Below, one piece after another: positions 1 to 9,548 of a stretch of 64,000 bases of DNA (position 1 is the stretch's first letter; each line of letters starts with the position of its first letter). The notes under the pieces are model-generated. The model ran no database searches, was not told where the DNA came from, and saw only the letters and a program-made list of their open reading frames with translations. A program made the position numbers and the translations under genes. Where the stretch lies: positions 8,184,001-8,248,000 of the forward strand of contig NZ_JADBEF010000001.1 of assembly GCF_014873535.1 (NCBI RefSeq), in the 5' to 3' direction. The DNA is from Nonomuraea africana (lineage in GTDB: Bacteria > Actinomycetota > Actinomycetes > Streptosporangiales > Streptosporangiaceae).

Positions 1-670
1 CGGCGAAGTCGGCGAAGACCATCGGGACCCCCGCGCGCCACTCGCCGATGTCGAGCGGGAACGCCTCGGTCCTGCCGGGCTGCCCCTCGTTGAAGACGAT
101 GATCCCGGACGCGCCCGCGAAGCCCGCGTTGCGGACCTTGGTGGCGAACGGGCAGGTACCGCGCTGGATGAGCGCGATCCGCCCCGCCACGAAGCCCGAG
201 AAGTCGGACATCTCGCAGCCACTGGTCGAGCTCGGCGTCGGCGCGGGCGGCAGCGTCAGGTCCACGCCCTGCACCTGGGCGGTGACGTCGCCCGCGGGGG
301 AGGGCTGGAAGGTGAAGAAGTCCTCGTTCGGCACGTAGGAGCCCAGCACCGGCGGGGAGTTCTCGGCCCAGCTCTCGACGAAGTTGATCGGCTGGAGCGT
401 GACCTTGTATCCGGCCTTGCGCAGCTTGTCCGCCACGTAGTCGCGGGAGGCGTCGTAGCCGGACGTCCCGGCTGCGCGGTTGCCGCCGTTGGCGGTGGCG
501 ATGGACTGGAACGCGTCCAGATGTTTCTTGACGTTCGCGCCCTTGACCTGCTTGACCAGCAGCTGGGCGAAGACGTCGTCGACGGGGGTGGCGTCGGCGG
601 GGGCGGCGGCCGAGAGGGGTAAGGCGAGGACCGCGGCCATGGCGACGGCCTTACGGAAGGACAGACGCAT
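1..670 (-). CDS. Secreted M28-family aminopeptidase with PA domain (3' part outside window)
   Basis: The frame opens at an ATG at 670, preceded on the minus strand by a GGAGGA ribosome site, and is still open at base 1, so only about 223 N-terminal residues are present. Residues 1-27 form a signal peptide (positive MRLSFRK start, Ala-rich core, ADA cleavage region). The mature part begins with the helical lead typical of actinomycete M28 peptidases (HLDAFQSIA, SGYDASRDYVADKLRKAGY). A protease-associated (PA) domain follows, with GRIALIQRGTCPFATKV and GASGIIVFNEG. The zinc-binding catalytic residues would lie beyond the window, so activity cannot be judged. The family removes N-terminal residues from peptides outside the cell. 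Confidence 0.88.
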   Translation of the reverse strand, partial: MRLSFRKAVAMAAVLALPLSAAAPADATPVDDVFAQLLVKQVKGANVKKHLDAFQSIATANGGNRAAGTSGYDASRDYVADKLRKAGYKVTLQPINFVESWAENSPPVLGSYVPNEDFFTFQPSPAGDVTAQVQGVDLTLPPAPTPSSTSGCEMSDFSGFVAGRIALIQRGTCPFATKVRNAGFAGASGIIVFNEGQPGRTEAFPLDIGEWRAGVPMVFADFA

Positions 671-783
671 GAGGCTCCTCCAAGGGACCGGTGGCGTGCA
701 AGATCCCCCGAGATCACGCCTCCTGGAACGTACCTCTTTTGCCCAATCGCGCCTAGAGCCGCCGACCGCCCGGCGGCTCCGGC

Positions 784-2703
784 TCAGCCGACGTGGACGA
801 CGGGGCGGCGGTCGGCGTCTGGTTCGGCCTGGCGGAGCACCTCGCGGGTGAGGGGCGGGATGTCGCCGCCGCCGAAGACCAGGTAGCGCAGCAGCGCCCC
901 GATGGGGTTGCCCTCGGCCGCCCAGTGGAAGTAGACGTGCGGTGTCTTGCCGGTCTGGTCGCGCAGGTACAGCAGCAGGGCGGCGATGGCGTTGGCGACC
1001 GTGGTGCTCTCCATGCGCAGGACGCGGAAGCCGTGGCGGTCCTCGCCCACGACGCGCAGCTCGCCGGCGAACTCGGAGGCGTCGGGAACGCTCACCTCCA
1101 GGAAGAGCAGCCCTTCGCCGGTGCGCAGGCGGTGCAGTTCGAAGGCCTCGCGGGCCTTGTCGACGTACTCCTTGTGGTCGCGCGCGTGCGGCTCGTTGGC
1201 GATGAGACGGAGGTCGCCGCACTGGTTGATGTACTGGCGGGCCAGGTCGTCCAGGGAGATGCGGGTGACGCGCAGCTCGGTGGAGCGGGTGGCGCGGGAG
1301 ATCAGCGAGGTGATCACGATGGCCAGGACGAACAGCAGGGCGATGACCAGTCCGTCGGGGCGTTCGATGATGTTGGCGATGGTGGCGTACGCGAAGATCA
1401 GCGTGATGACGCCGAAGGAGAGCGCGGCGCGGGTGCGGCCGCCGTTCCACGCCGACAGGGTGACCGCGACGGCCGCCGACAGGATCAGGGTCAGGACGCC
1501 GGTGGCGTAGGCGCCGCCCTGGGACTCCACCTCCGCGCCGAAGAAGACGGTGATGACGAAGGAGATGGCGGTGAAGACCAGGACCATCGGCCGGACGGCG
1601 CGCGACCAGTCCGGCGCCATGCCGTACCTCGGCAGATAGCGGGGCACGATGTTGAGCAGGCCCGCCAGCGCGGAGGCGCCGGCGAACCACAGGATGGCGA
1701 TGGTGGACAGGTCGTAGGCGGTGCCGAACCAGTCGCCCAGGTAGGCGTGGGCGAGGTAGGCCAGCGCGCGGCCGTTGGCCGCGCCGCCCTCGGCGAACTC
1801 CGCGGGTGGGATGAGGACGGCGGTGGCGAAGCTGGAGGTGATCAGGAAGACGCTCATGATGAGCGCGGCGGTGGTCAGCAGCTTGCGCGCGCCGGTGATC
1901 CGCTCGGTGAGGTCGCCCTTGACCAGGGGCATCACCGCCACGCCCGTCTCGAAACCGGACAGGCCGAGGGCGAGCTTGGGCATCACGTACAGCGAGACGG
2001 CGATCATCGCGATCGGGCTCGAGTGCTGGCTGGTCAGGACCGACTGCCAGTCGCTGATCAGCGCCTGCTCGGTGAACACCTGCCGCAGCGCGACGGCGAC
2101 CACGACCGCGTTCAGGACGAGGTAGGCGGCCACCAGGACGATGGCGATCGAGATCGCCTCGCTGAACCCGACCAGGAACACCCCGCCCAGGCCGGCGATC
2201 AGCACCAGGGTGACGGGCACCTGCCACCCGGCGAGGAACTCCGGCACGAACGGGTTGTGCAGCAGGTGGGCGGTGGCGTCGGCGGCCGACAGGGTGATGG
2301 TCACGATGAAGGCGGTGGCCACGAAGCCGAGCAGGAACAGCACCAGCAGCTTGCCGCGCCAGCCGGGCAGCAGCCGCTCGAGCATCGACAGTGAACCGAG
2401 CCCGTGGGGGCTCTCCTTGGCCACCGCCCGGTAGGTCGGCAGCGCGCCGAAGAGGGTCAGCGCCACCAGCAGCATCGTGGCGATCGGGCTGAGCGCTCCC
2501 GCGGCCAGGGCCGCGATGCCGGGCTGGTAGCCCAGGGTGGAGAAGTAGTCGACGCCGGTCAGGCACATCACCTGCCACCAGGAGTGCTGATGGGCCGGCG
2601 ACTCCTCGTGGTGCGGGCCCGCGCTGCCAGGTGCCTGCCGCTGCAGGCCCTTCAGCAACCATGTCCGCAGCGACCGCTCCCGTACGGCAGCGGGCTGATC
2701 CAC
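784..2703 (-). CDS. APC-superfamily permease with C-terminal cytoplasmic domain
   Basis: About 640 residues. Twelve or so hydrophobic segments occupy roughly residues 45-470, starting at WWQVMCLTGVDYFSTLGYQPG. A soluble C-terminal region of about 160 residues follows (VFRVLRMES-, YFHWAAEGNP-type sequence), which is longer than in ordinary amino-acid permeases. The start is uncertain. The frame stays open to a GTG at 2841, but the extra 46 residues are not membrane-like and lack a good ribosome site, so I use the GTG at 2703; TTG or GTG codons nearby are possible. The fold supports proton-coupled uptake of an amino acid. A KimA-like potassium importer is an alternative because of the C-terminal domain. 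No neighbour narrows the substrate. Confidence 0.8.
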   Translation of the reverse strand: MDQPAAVRERSLRTWLLKGLQRQAPGSAGPHHEESPAHQHSWWQVMCLTGVDYFSTLGYQPGIAALAAGALSPIATMLLVALTLFGALPTYRAVAKESPHGLGSLSMLERLLPGWRGKLLVLFLLGFVATAFIVTITLSAADATAHLLHNPFVPEFLAGWQVPVTLVLIAGLGGVFLVGFSEAISIAIVLVAAYLVLNAVVVAVALRQVFTEQALISDWQSVLTSQHSSPIAMIAVSLYVMPKLALGLSGFETGVAVMPLVKGDLTERITGARKLLTTAALIMSVFLITSSFATAVLIPPAEFAEGGAANGRALAYLAHAYLGDWFGTAYDLSTIAILWFAGASALAGLLNIVPRYLPRYGMAPDWSRAVRPMVLVFTAISFVITVFFGAEVESQGGAYATGVLTLILSAAVAVTLSAWNGGRTRAALSFGVITLIFAYATIANIIERPDGLVIALLFVLAIVITSLISRATRSTELRVTRISLDDLARQYINQCGDLRLIANEPHARDHKEYVDKAREAFELHRLRTGEGLLFLEVSVPDASEFAGELRVVGEDRHGFRVLRMESTTVANAIAALLLYLRDQTGKTPHVYFHWAAEGNPIGALLRYLVFGGGDIPPLTREVLRQAEPDADRRPVVHVG

Positions 2704-2956
2704 CCTGGCCAAGCCGGCCACCCCCAACGTCACGTGCACGCAAAGCCGAAGGTGCACATTACTGACGTGCGGGACCGTTTCTTCATGATCGGGCGTCAAG
2801 AAAACGTCAATATCGGCATCCGCCGGTTTCGGCCGGCTCACGCCTTGTGTCGCTACGCCGGGCCGGTGAAGGCGTACGCCGAGGGCCGGTGCGTGGGTGC
2901 GGCTGAGCTGGACGGCGGCCCCGCCACGTGCGTGGGAGGGGCCGCCGTGACGCGGA

Positions 2957-4345
2957 TCAGCGCCAGTAGGTGACGCTCAGGGTCGGGGGCTTGACCGAGG
3001 CGTCCTTGTTCTCCGACGCGGCGAAGGCGCGCCAGTTGGTGGTCTCCTTCTCGTCGGCGCTGCGCAGCTGGATGCCGTGGTTGGCGGCGCCGGCGGCCCA
3101 GTCCCTCGCCATCGTGGTGACCGGCCACTGCAGGTAGCCGGCGCCACGGGCGCACCCCTCGGTCCAGGTACGGCCGCGGCCCTCGTAGGTGGTGAACGCG
3201 CCCCTGCTCGTGGTGGTGGGCTTGTTGTCCCAGTTGAGGTTGGTCTCGTCCCAGGCGCTGGTGATGCGCTCGGCGGTGAGCCCGGAGCCCACCTTGAGGC
3301 CGCACTCGTTGGTCTCCAGGTTCCACGCCTTGAGGGTGGCCCAGATGACGCGCTTGCCCTTGAGGTTGTCGGTGTTGAACTTCAGCAGGCTGCGCATGAT
3401 GTCGCCGCCCTGGCCGTTCTCCCACGGCATGGTGCCCGCGATGATCATCGGGTCTCCGGGGTGCGAGGCCCAGGAGGTGGCGACGTCGGTGTCGGTGACG
3501 ATCGGCAGGGTGATCGTGGGGTCGACGGTGACCGGGTAGACGGTCTTCGGGTCCGACAGGTACGCGGTGTCCGGCTTGAGCACGAGCACCGAGGTGCCGT
3601 TCTGCGTCTCGACCTGGGTGTCGATCTTCTTGATCGAGTCGCCGCGCGGCTTGCCGTGACCACGGGAGTCCCACATGACGGGCTGCGCGGCGGAGGCGAC
3701 CTGCTGGCCGTTCTCGCCGGACAGCTCCAGCTTGCCGTTGGCCGTCTCGGACAGCGTCAGGCCCTGCGTCCGCACGGGGATGCGCAGCTCCAGCGGCTCC
3801 GTGGGACGCTCGCGCAGGATGACGTCGTGGCGGAAGCCGGTCGGGATCACGGTGACGACCAGGTCGGCGCCGGGTCCCGCGGCGTTGGCGAACGTCGCGA
3901 CGTTGTCCTTGACGACGGGCGCGGGCAGCGGCGTCGGCCACTGCAGCGAGAACACCCGGCCCTGGTCGTCGGTCAGCTTGGCCAGGACGTCGTCGCCCCC
4001 GGCGGAGACCTCGACCTTCGCGCGGGAGGCGCGGGGCTTCAGCACCCCGCCTTCGGCGACGAGGCTGGTGTCGATGGGCACCCACGTGCCGTCGCGCTGG
4101 GCGTTCGACGGTCCGGAGGTGATGGAGGTGGTGAAGCTGCCGTCGGGGTTGGCGACGGTGGTGCTGTTCTCATCGGTCAGGCTGGCGACCTGGACCGCCG
4201 CACCCGAGGCGGCGGCCTGCGAGAGGGCCTGCTGCACCGGGTCGACGGCGGCCACGGCGTCAAGGGTCGTGGCGCCGATGAGAAGGGTGGCCGCTCCGAG
4301 CCCGAGCGCTGCTCGGCGAAGGGGCGTGGCCGTAGGAATGCTCAA
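2957..4345 (-). CDS. Secreted DNRLRE-domain protein
   Basis: 462 residues starting at an ATG at 4345. Residues 1-33 are a signal peptide (RRAALGLGAATLLIGATT, then DAVAAVDP). The middle resembles the beta-rich stretch that precedes DNRLRE domains in actinomycete surface and YD-repeat proteins (NAQRDGTWVPIDTSL; YPVTVDPTITLP). The C-terminal 160 residues carry the DNRLRE-type core (RSLLKFNTDNLKGKRVIWA, ERITSAWDETNLNWDN, WPVTTMARDW, NHGIQLRS). In larger proteins this module sits before RHS or toxin repeats. Here it is free-standing with no toxin, immunity gene or RHS repeats nearby, so a structural or binding role outside the cell is more likely. The function is unknown. Confidence 0.82.
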   Translation of the reverse strand: MSIPTATPLRRAALGLGAATLLIGATTLDAVAAVDPVQQALSQAAASGAAVQVASLTDENSTTVANPDGSFTTSITSGPSNAQRDGTWVPIDTSLVAEGGVLKPRASRAKVEVSAGGDDVLAKLTDDQGRVFSLQWPTPLPAPVVKDNVATFANAAGPGADLVVTVIPTGFRHDVILRERPTEPLELRIPVRTQGLTLSETANGKLELSGENGQQVASAAQPVMWDSRGHGKPRGDSIKKIDTQVETQNGTSVLVLKPDTAYLSDPKTVYPVTVDPTITLPIVTDTDVATSWASHPGDPMIIAGTMPWENGQGGDIMRSLLKFNTDNLKGKRVIWATLKAWNLETNECGLKVGSGLTAERITSAWDETNLNWDNKPTTTSRGAFTTYEGRGRTWTEGCARGAGYLQWPVTTMARDWAAGAANHGIQLRSADEKETTNWRAFAASENKDASVKPPTLSVTYWR

Positions 4346-4504
4346 TGTGCGTCCTTTTGGATAAATCGGACAGGAAAAGTCAGGGGGAGCCCCATGTGCG
4401 GATGGGGCTGACGGCAGAGGGTCGGCGTGGCGGCCCGATGTCCCCCATCGGGCGGCGGCCGTGACGGTCTACCGCTCCAGATACCTCAGCGGCTCGATCA
4501 TGAA

Positions 4505-4520
4505 CAGAACCCCCGTTCTG
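4505..4520. promoter_or_regulatory. Inverted repeat, possible operator upstream of the DNRLRE gene
   Basis: CAGAAC-CCCC-GTTCTG is a perfect 6-bp dyad about 160 bp upstream of the start at 4345. It lies in the 360-bp stretch 4346-4705, where I see no gene. The regulator is unknown and the assignment is inference. Confidence 0.3.
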
Positions 4521-4705
4521 ATGTCCACAAGATCGTGTTGGGTCACAGGAATATCACAGGAAACTTTCAGACATCATGGGGTTTACGGCCGGTGTGATCC
4601 ATGTCATATCGGACCCGCTGGCACGCGCTTCCGCTGCCGCGCAGGTGGCCGCCGGGGTTTTTCGGACAGCCTGCCGTTACCTCCGGGGCGGTTGATCAGG
4701 CCCGC

Positions 4706-4834
4706 TCAGGTGCGGCGGGCCAGGAGGTAGGCGCGGCGGGTCTCGACCTCGTGGGCGTGATTCGTGCGCTCCAGCCGTGCCTCCACGGCGAAGCCCGCCG
4801 CCTCCAGAGCTCGTGGCCCCACCACTCGTCGAGG
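4706..4834 (-). pseudogene. 3' remnant of a class I SAM-dependent methyltransferase
   Basis: The minus-strand frame ending at 4706 reads ALEAAGFAVEARLER followed by HEVETRRAYLLARRT and a stop. This is the characteristic C-terminus of small actinomycete class I methyltransferases (AAGF-VEARLER, HEV-TRRAYLLARR). About 40 codons survive. The rest of the family length (over 200 residues) is missing, because the ATPase stop at 4849 lies immediately upstream. It is a truncated, non-functional leftover, probably from a deletion at the 3' side of the ATPase gene. Confidence 0.5.
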
Positions 4835-4848
4835 TGCCTGAGCTGCCG

Positions 4849-7800
4849 TCAGCTCGCCAGGCCCAGGCGGTCCAGCGGGACGAGCCGCTCGGCGAGCACC
4901 GCGGTCGCGATGGCGGCCATGGCGATGCCCCACGCGAGAGGATCCAGCGGCACGCAGCCGAAGAACTGGCCGATCCCCGGCAGCTGGACCACGGCCGCGA
5001 GCATGGCGGCCGAGCCCAGCGAACTGAGCAGGACGGCGCGGCTGGGACCACCCGCCACCAGTGTCTGGGCGAGCTGGGTGCCGACCAGGGAGACCAGCCC
5101 GACGGTCCGCGCGCGGGCCTGCGGCCCGGTCAGCCGGGCGAGCGTCCAGCCGGTCCCCGCGCCAACCGTGGTGAAGATCGCCCGGCGGACGATGTCGTGG
5201 GTGAGGGCCGGGCCGAGCGACGACTCGGGGCCCTCGTCGAGCAGCGCCGCCGCGGCGTCCTGCGAAGGCGCGCGCACGGCGATGGCGAGCGCGGGGGCGA
5301 GGTCGGTGAGCATGTTCACGAGCAGCAGCTGCCTGGCCGTCAGCGGCGAGCGGCCGGTGGCCAGCGAGCCGAGCAGGGTGAAGCCGATCTCGCCGAGGTT
5401 GCCGCCGACGAGGATGGCCAGCGCCTCGCGGACCGAGGCCCACATGGCCCGCCCCTCGACCAGCGTCGAGATGATGGTCTCCAGGCTCTCGTCGGCCACG
5501 ACCAGGTCGGCCGCCGCCTGGGCGGCCGGCGTCGCGCCGGAGCCGAGGGCGATGCCGATGTCGGCCAGCCGGATGCCCGCGGCGTCGTTGGAGCCGTCGC
5601 CGGCCATCGCGACGACCTTGCCGAGCCGCTGGAAGGACGCGACCACCCGGACCTTGTGGGCGGGCGTGCAGCGGGCGACCACGTCCACGGTCGGGAGCAC
5701 CTCGTCCAGCCGGGCGTCGTCCAGGCTCTCGATGTCGGGGCCGGTGAGCACGTGCAGGTCGGTGTCGTCGGTCACGTGCCTGGCGATGCTGCCGGCCGTA
5801 CCGGGGTGGTCGCCGGTGAGCATGACGATCTGCACGCCGGCGTTGCGCAGCGCGGCCACCGCGGACACCGCGGTGTCGCGGACGACGTCGGCGAGCCCGA
5901 CCAACCCGGTGAAGGTCAGGTCGTCGACGTCGTCGTCGTCGAGCCGGTCGGTGTCGTCCATGGGCCGTTCGGCCACGGCGAGCACACGGTGGCCCGAGGA
6001 CGCCAGGTACTCGATGCGCGCCTCGATGTCGGCCCGGCGGTCACCGTCGAGCCCGGCGCACCGCGGCAGGACGACCTCCGGCGCGCCCTTGACGCTGAGC
6101 ACCCGGCTCTCGCCGGAGCGGCCGAGCGCGGCGTGGTAGCCGCGGGAGGACTCGAACAGCAGGGAGTCGATCTCCTCCCACTCGTCGGCGCCGGTCCGGC
6201 GCGAGACGCCGACCTCGGCGGCGCCCTCGCCGACCGCCTCGTCCGTGAGGTGGCTGTAGTCGCCGTTGGCGGAGTGCGGCGTGGCGCGCAGGGCCGCGGC
6301 GAGCACCTCGCGCAGCTCGTCGTCGAGGTCGGTGACGTCCCGGTCGTGGTCCACGTCGCTCACCTTGGCGAGCCGGATCCGTCCCTCGGTCAGCGTCCCG
6401 GTCTTGTCGAAGCAGAGCACCTCGACCCGGCCCAGCGCCTCGATGGTCCCCGGGTTGCGGGCATGGACGCCGCGGGCGGCGAGCCGCCGGGTCGCGGCCA
6501 GCTGGGCCGCGCTGACGAGCAGCGGCAGCCCCTCGGGGACCGAGGCGACCGCGAGGTTGACGCCCTCGCCCAGCGTCTCCTTGAGCGCTCTGCCGCGCCC
6601 CAGCCCGGACAGCGTCACGCCGAGCGCCGAGCCGATGGCGATCGGCGTGGTCGCCCGGGTGATCGCGGCGAGCCGCTCCTCGACGCCGCTCACCCGTTCG
6701 GCGCCGGCGGTCGCGGCCATCGCGCTCCCGGCCTCGGTGGCGTCGCCCACGGCGACCACGACGGCGGTGGCGCTGCCCGCCGCGATGGTGGTGCCCTCGT
6801 ACAGCATGGAGCGGCGTTCGGCGACATGGGGGGCCAGCACGGGCTTGGCGGCTTTGGAGACCGGCAGCGACTCGCCGGTCAGGGAGGACTCGTCCGTCTC
6901 CAGCCCGTCGGCGTCCAGGATGCGGCAGTCGGCGGGCACGACCTCGCCGGTGTCGAGCACGATGACGTCACCGGGGACCAGGTCGGCCGCCTCCAGCAGG
7001 CGTTCCTCGCCGTCGCGCAGGACGCGGGCGCGCACCTTCGTCCGGGCGGACAGCTCCGCCAGCGTCGCGGCCGTGGCCGTCCGCTGCACGCCGCCCACCA
7101 GGGCGGACACGCCCATGACGCCGAGGATGAGGGCGGCGTCGACGACGGAGCCCAGCACGGCCGAGCCCGCCGCGCCGGCCGCCAGGATCGGGGTGAACGG
7201 GTTGGAGAGCTCGGCGCCCACCCCCCGGGCCAGCGTCTCCCACGTCGAGGCCGCCCGCTTCCGCGCCCTGCGGCGCTGCTCGGCCTCCGCCGTCGTGAGC
7301 CCACCCTCGTGAGTCTCCAGTACGGCGAGCACCCGCTCTCCCGGCATCGCGTGCCAGGGCGTCGTGGGCAGCGCGGGGGCGGTCGGGCGGCGCATGGTCT
7401 GATGGGCCTGCCAGGCGCCCTGCGCCAGCGACAGCGCGGCCACGCCGTTCACGGCGGACAGCACGTGGCCGGTCGCCCGGCTCATCCGGTCGGTCAACCC
7501 GTAGATGGCGGCCACCCCGGTGCCCGCCTTGGCCAGCGTCACCCCGCGCTCGCTGACCGTTCTGGCGGTGCGCGCCGACTCGATGATCAGCGCCGCGGTG
7601 GTCAGGTCGGCGCCCACCACCAGGTCGGCGCCCCAGGGCGGGCGGCCGTCGTGATCGGACACGCCGATCGAGCAGTCCGCGGCGCCGAGCGCCTCCCTGT
7701 CCCGCGACAGCAGCAGGACGACGGCCCCCTCCTGCTGCAGCTGGCGCACCGACGCGGCGAGGTCGGCGCCGCCGTCCCGGGTGATCAGGCGCAGCCCGGC

Positions 7801-9174
7801 GTGGCGCGCGGCGACGGTCAGGGCATGCGCCTCCGGCGCCTGCTGCCGGACGACCTCGACCACCGCCTGCAGCCGCTCGCGCCGGGTCAGGGCCAGCACG
7901 TGTACGGCGGAGCCGTCCTTCACGAAGCGGTCATGGTACCGCTTGCCGGCCCAGCCCCCCTTGCGCGGCAACCCGTCGTAGGGGCCGAGCGCCCAGTCGG
8001 TGTCCCGTTGCACCCGCTCCGGCTCGGACGGCACGAACAGCGCGTAGACCTGGGTCGCGACCGCTTCCTGATCGGCCTTCGGCGCGGTCGCCACCTCCCC
8101 GATCATGACGTCGTCGGAGATGAGCGCGTCGCGGTCCAGCACGACCGTGTCCACCCGGTCCAGGAAGCCCAGCGCCCTGGGGTCGGTGATGACCACGCCC
8201 CGCTGGGACAGCAGCGTGCCCAGCTCGGTGGCGAAGGCGTCCCGTCCCGCGGAGGACGCCTTGGGCAGCCCGGCGAGGGCCACTTCCAGGCCGCGGTGCA
8301 TGTTCCCGGTCAGCAGGCTGCCGGCGAGCGAGCCGATGGCGCTGCCGGAGAGCACATGGTCGGCATGCCGTTCGATCGGACCCCCCGGCATCCGCCGAGG
8401 CCGGTCGGCCGGTTGCAGCCGCGCCTCGGCGCGCTCGGGCGTGCCCGTCAGCGCCTCCTCCTTCTTCACCCACACGCCGTCCTGCAGCCGCGACTGGCGG
8501 ATCTGCAGCACCCGGTGCACCAGGTCGATGGCCAGCCCGGTGCCGCCGGGGGCCAGCGTCTGGAACGTGCTGTTCACGAGCGGCATCCAGGAACGGCACG
8601 CGGGGATCGAGTCGTCGAGCACCTTGCGCAGCTGGGGCACCGCACTCAGGTAGCCGACGACGCCCGCCGCTCCAGGGGGCAGGGGAGCCCGATGGGCCAG
8701 CCACTCCACGCCCGTCACCGCGAGCCCCACCGCGTCGGCGGCCAGGACGAGAGCGGCGGGCGGCCCGCCCGACGTGCCCTCCGCGAGGGCCGGGTCCTTC
8801 TCCACGGCCGTCTGCTCGGCCTCGTCGAGGATGGCGACGAGCTCGTCGACGGACGCCGGCTCGTCCACCGCGACGATCACCCGCTTGAGCGGGAGGTTGA
8901 CCCGGGCCCAGCGTACGGACGGATGGAGGCACAGGGCCGATTCGATGGCGTCGGACTGTTCCACCAGGATCGGGCAGCGCAGCTCGAGGTGGATGCGGCC
9001 GGGGTAGGTCCAGGTGGACCTGCGGACGCCGGCCAGGCCGGCGAGGGCCGAGATCGCCCACCTGGGCGCCTCCGCCGCCTTGCCGACGGTGTCGGTGGCC
9101 CACTTGAGCGGCGCAGCGACGAGATCCTGCCCCGGCAGCCGGGGCAGCTGTGGGAGGGACAGACCGAATGGCAT
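4849..9174 (-). CDS. Giant cation-translocating P-type ATPase (CtpH/CtpI-like)
   Basis: 1441 residues, much longer than ordinary P-type ATPases (700-950) and close to the mycobacterial CtpH/CtpI class. The N-terminal half holds a ferredoxin-like HMA-type segment without CxxC (about residues 60-125, GRIHLELRCP) and a second degenerate HAD-like region. The C-terminal half is a canonical pump: TGESLPVSK (about 767), the phosphorylation motif FDKTGTL (about 922), MLTGDHPGTA, MAGDGSNDAAGIRLADIG (about 1194) and C-terminal membrane helices (LLVNMLTDLAPALA). The NMLTD motif suggests a Ca/Mg/Mn-type P2-like pump rather than a CPx copper pump. The ATG at 9174 follows AAGG. Substrate unknown. It is probably a single-gene unit; the adjacent metal cassette on the same strand is separated by about 90 bp. 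Confidence 0.9.
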   Translation of the reverse strand: MPFGLSLPQLPRLPGQDLVAAPLKWATDTVGKAAEAPRWAISALAGLAGVRRSTWTYPGRIHLELRCPILVEQSDAIESALCLHPSVRWARVNLPLKRVIVAVDEPASVDELVAILDEAEQTAVEKDPALAEGTSGGPPAALVLAADAVGLAVTGVEWLAHRAPLPPGAAGVVGYLSAVPQLRKVLDDSIPACRSWMPLVNSTFQTLAPGGTGLAIDLVHRVLQIRQSRLQDGVWVKKEEALTGTPERAEARLQPADRPRRMPGGPIERHADHVLSGSAIGSLAGSLLTGNMHRGLEVALAGLPKASSAGRDAFATELGTLLSQRGVVITDPRALGFLDRVDTVVLDRDALISDDVMIGEVATAPKADQEAVATQVYALFVPSEPERVQRDTDWALGPYDGLPRKGGWAGKRYHDRFVKDGSAVHVLALTRRERLQAVVEVVRQQAPEAHALTVAARHAGLRLITRDGGADLAASVRQLQQEGAVVLLLSRDREALGAADCSIGVSDHDGRPPWGADLVVGADLTTAALIIESARTARTVSERGVTLAKAGTGVAAIYGLTDRMSRATGHVLSAVNGVAALSLAQGAWQAHQTMRRPTAPALPTTPWHAMPGERVLAVLETHEGGLTTAEAEQRRRARKRAASTWETLARGVGAELSNPFTPILAAGAAGSAVLGSVVDAALILGVMGVSALVGGVQRTATAATLAELSARTKVRARVLRDGEERLLEAADLVPGDVIVLDTGEVVPADCRILDADGLETDESSLTGESLPVSKAAKPVLAPHVAERRSMLYEGTTIAAGSATAVVVAVGDATEAGSAMAATAGAERVSGVEERLAAITRATTPIAIGSALGVTLSGLGRGRALKETLGEGVNLAVASVPEGLPLLVSAAQLAATRRLAARGVHARNPGTIEALGRVEVLCFDKTGTLTEGRIRLAKVSDVDHDRDVTDLDDELREVLAAALRATPHSANGDYSHLTDEAVGEGAAEVGVSRRTGADEWEEIDSLLFESSRGYHAALGRSGESRVLSVKGAPEVVLPRCAGLDGDRRADIEARIEYLASSGHRVLAVAERPMDDTDRLDDDDVDDLTFTGLVGLADVVRDTAVSAVAALRNAGVQIVMLTGDHPGTAGSIARHVTDDTDLHVLTGPDIESLDDARLDEVLPTVDVVARCTPAHKVRVVASFQRLGKVVAMAGDGSNDAAGIRLADIGIALGSGATPAAQAAADLVVADESLETIISTLVEGRAMWASVREALAILVGGNLGEIGFTLLGSLATGRSPLTARQLLLVNMLTDLAPALAIAVRAPSQDAAAALLDEGPESSLGPALTHDIVRRAIFTTVGAGTGWTLARLTGPQARARTVGLVSLVGTQLAQTLVAGGPSRAVLLSSLGSAAMLAAVVQLPGIGQFFGCVPLDPLAWGIAMAAIATAVLAERLVPLDRLGLAS

Positions 9175-9266
9175 GTCGGCCTTGTACCCGTGTGTGAGTA
9201 TTTACGCCTCTTGGGCTGATAAGCGCGCCCTAGTTCGAACTTTCTCGCATCGCGCCCTCCTCGGCG

Positions 9267-9548
9267 TCACGCCGCATGATGGAGGAATGGACATCTCACC
9301 TTCCTCGCGCTCTGGACGGCCGGCGGGTCCGGACACGGCGTGGAAGACGTTCGCGGCGGTGGCTGGGCCACGGCCAGGGCGAACATGGCGATGTGGTGGC
9401 GGGTGTGCGGCCAGGGCCACGGTTGGGAGATGATGTGCGCCCGCTCCAGGTGCCGCCACCGGGCCTCCGGGTCGGCGGTGGCGCGGGCGGCGGCCATCTC
9501 GCTCTTGTAGGCGGCCCGCACGCGGGCGGGCATCCGGCGGCCGATCAT
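9267..9548 (-). CDS. DUF3703-family protein, apparently C-terminally truncated
   Basis: 93 residues. The start codon overlaps the stop of the CDF transporter (ATGA at 9548), so it is translationally coupled. Residues 1-63 are a clear DUF3703 N-terminus (MPARVRAAYKSEMAAAR, WRHLERAHIISQPWPWPHTR, HHIAMFALA). This small family often lies next to cation-efflux genes. After about residue 64 the similarity stops and the tail is proline-rich (QPPPRTSSTPCPD), about 25 residues short of the usual 115-120. I could not find the missing half in another frame. Deletion or mis-joining at the 3' end is likely. The gene may be non-functional. Confidence 0.6.
   Translation of the reverse strand: MIGRRMPARVRAAYKSEMAAARATADPEARWRHLERAHIISQPWPWPHTRHHIAMFALAVAQPPPRTSSTPCPDPPAVQSARKVRCPFLHHAA

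Noticed and set aside
4346..4705. Riboswitch upstream of the DNRLRE gene
   Set aside because: Hairpin-forming G/C runs are present, but I could not fit a ydaO, cobalamin or other known consensus.
4777..9219. Very long open frame on the plus strand opposite the P-type ATPase
   Set aside because: It is a GC-rich antisense shadow: low-complexity Gly/Arg/Asp/His/Gln composition, no motif, while the minus strand encodes a complete ATPase with all catalytic motifs.
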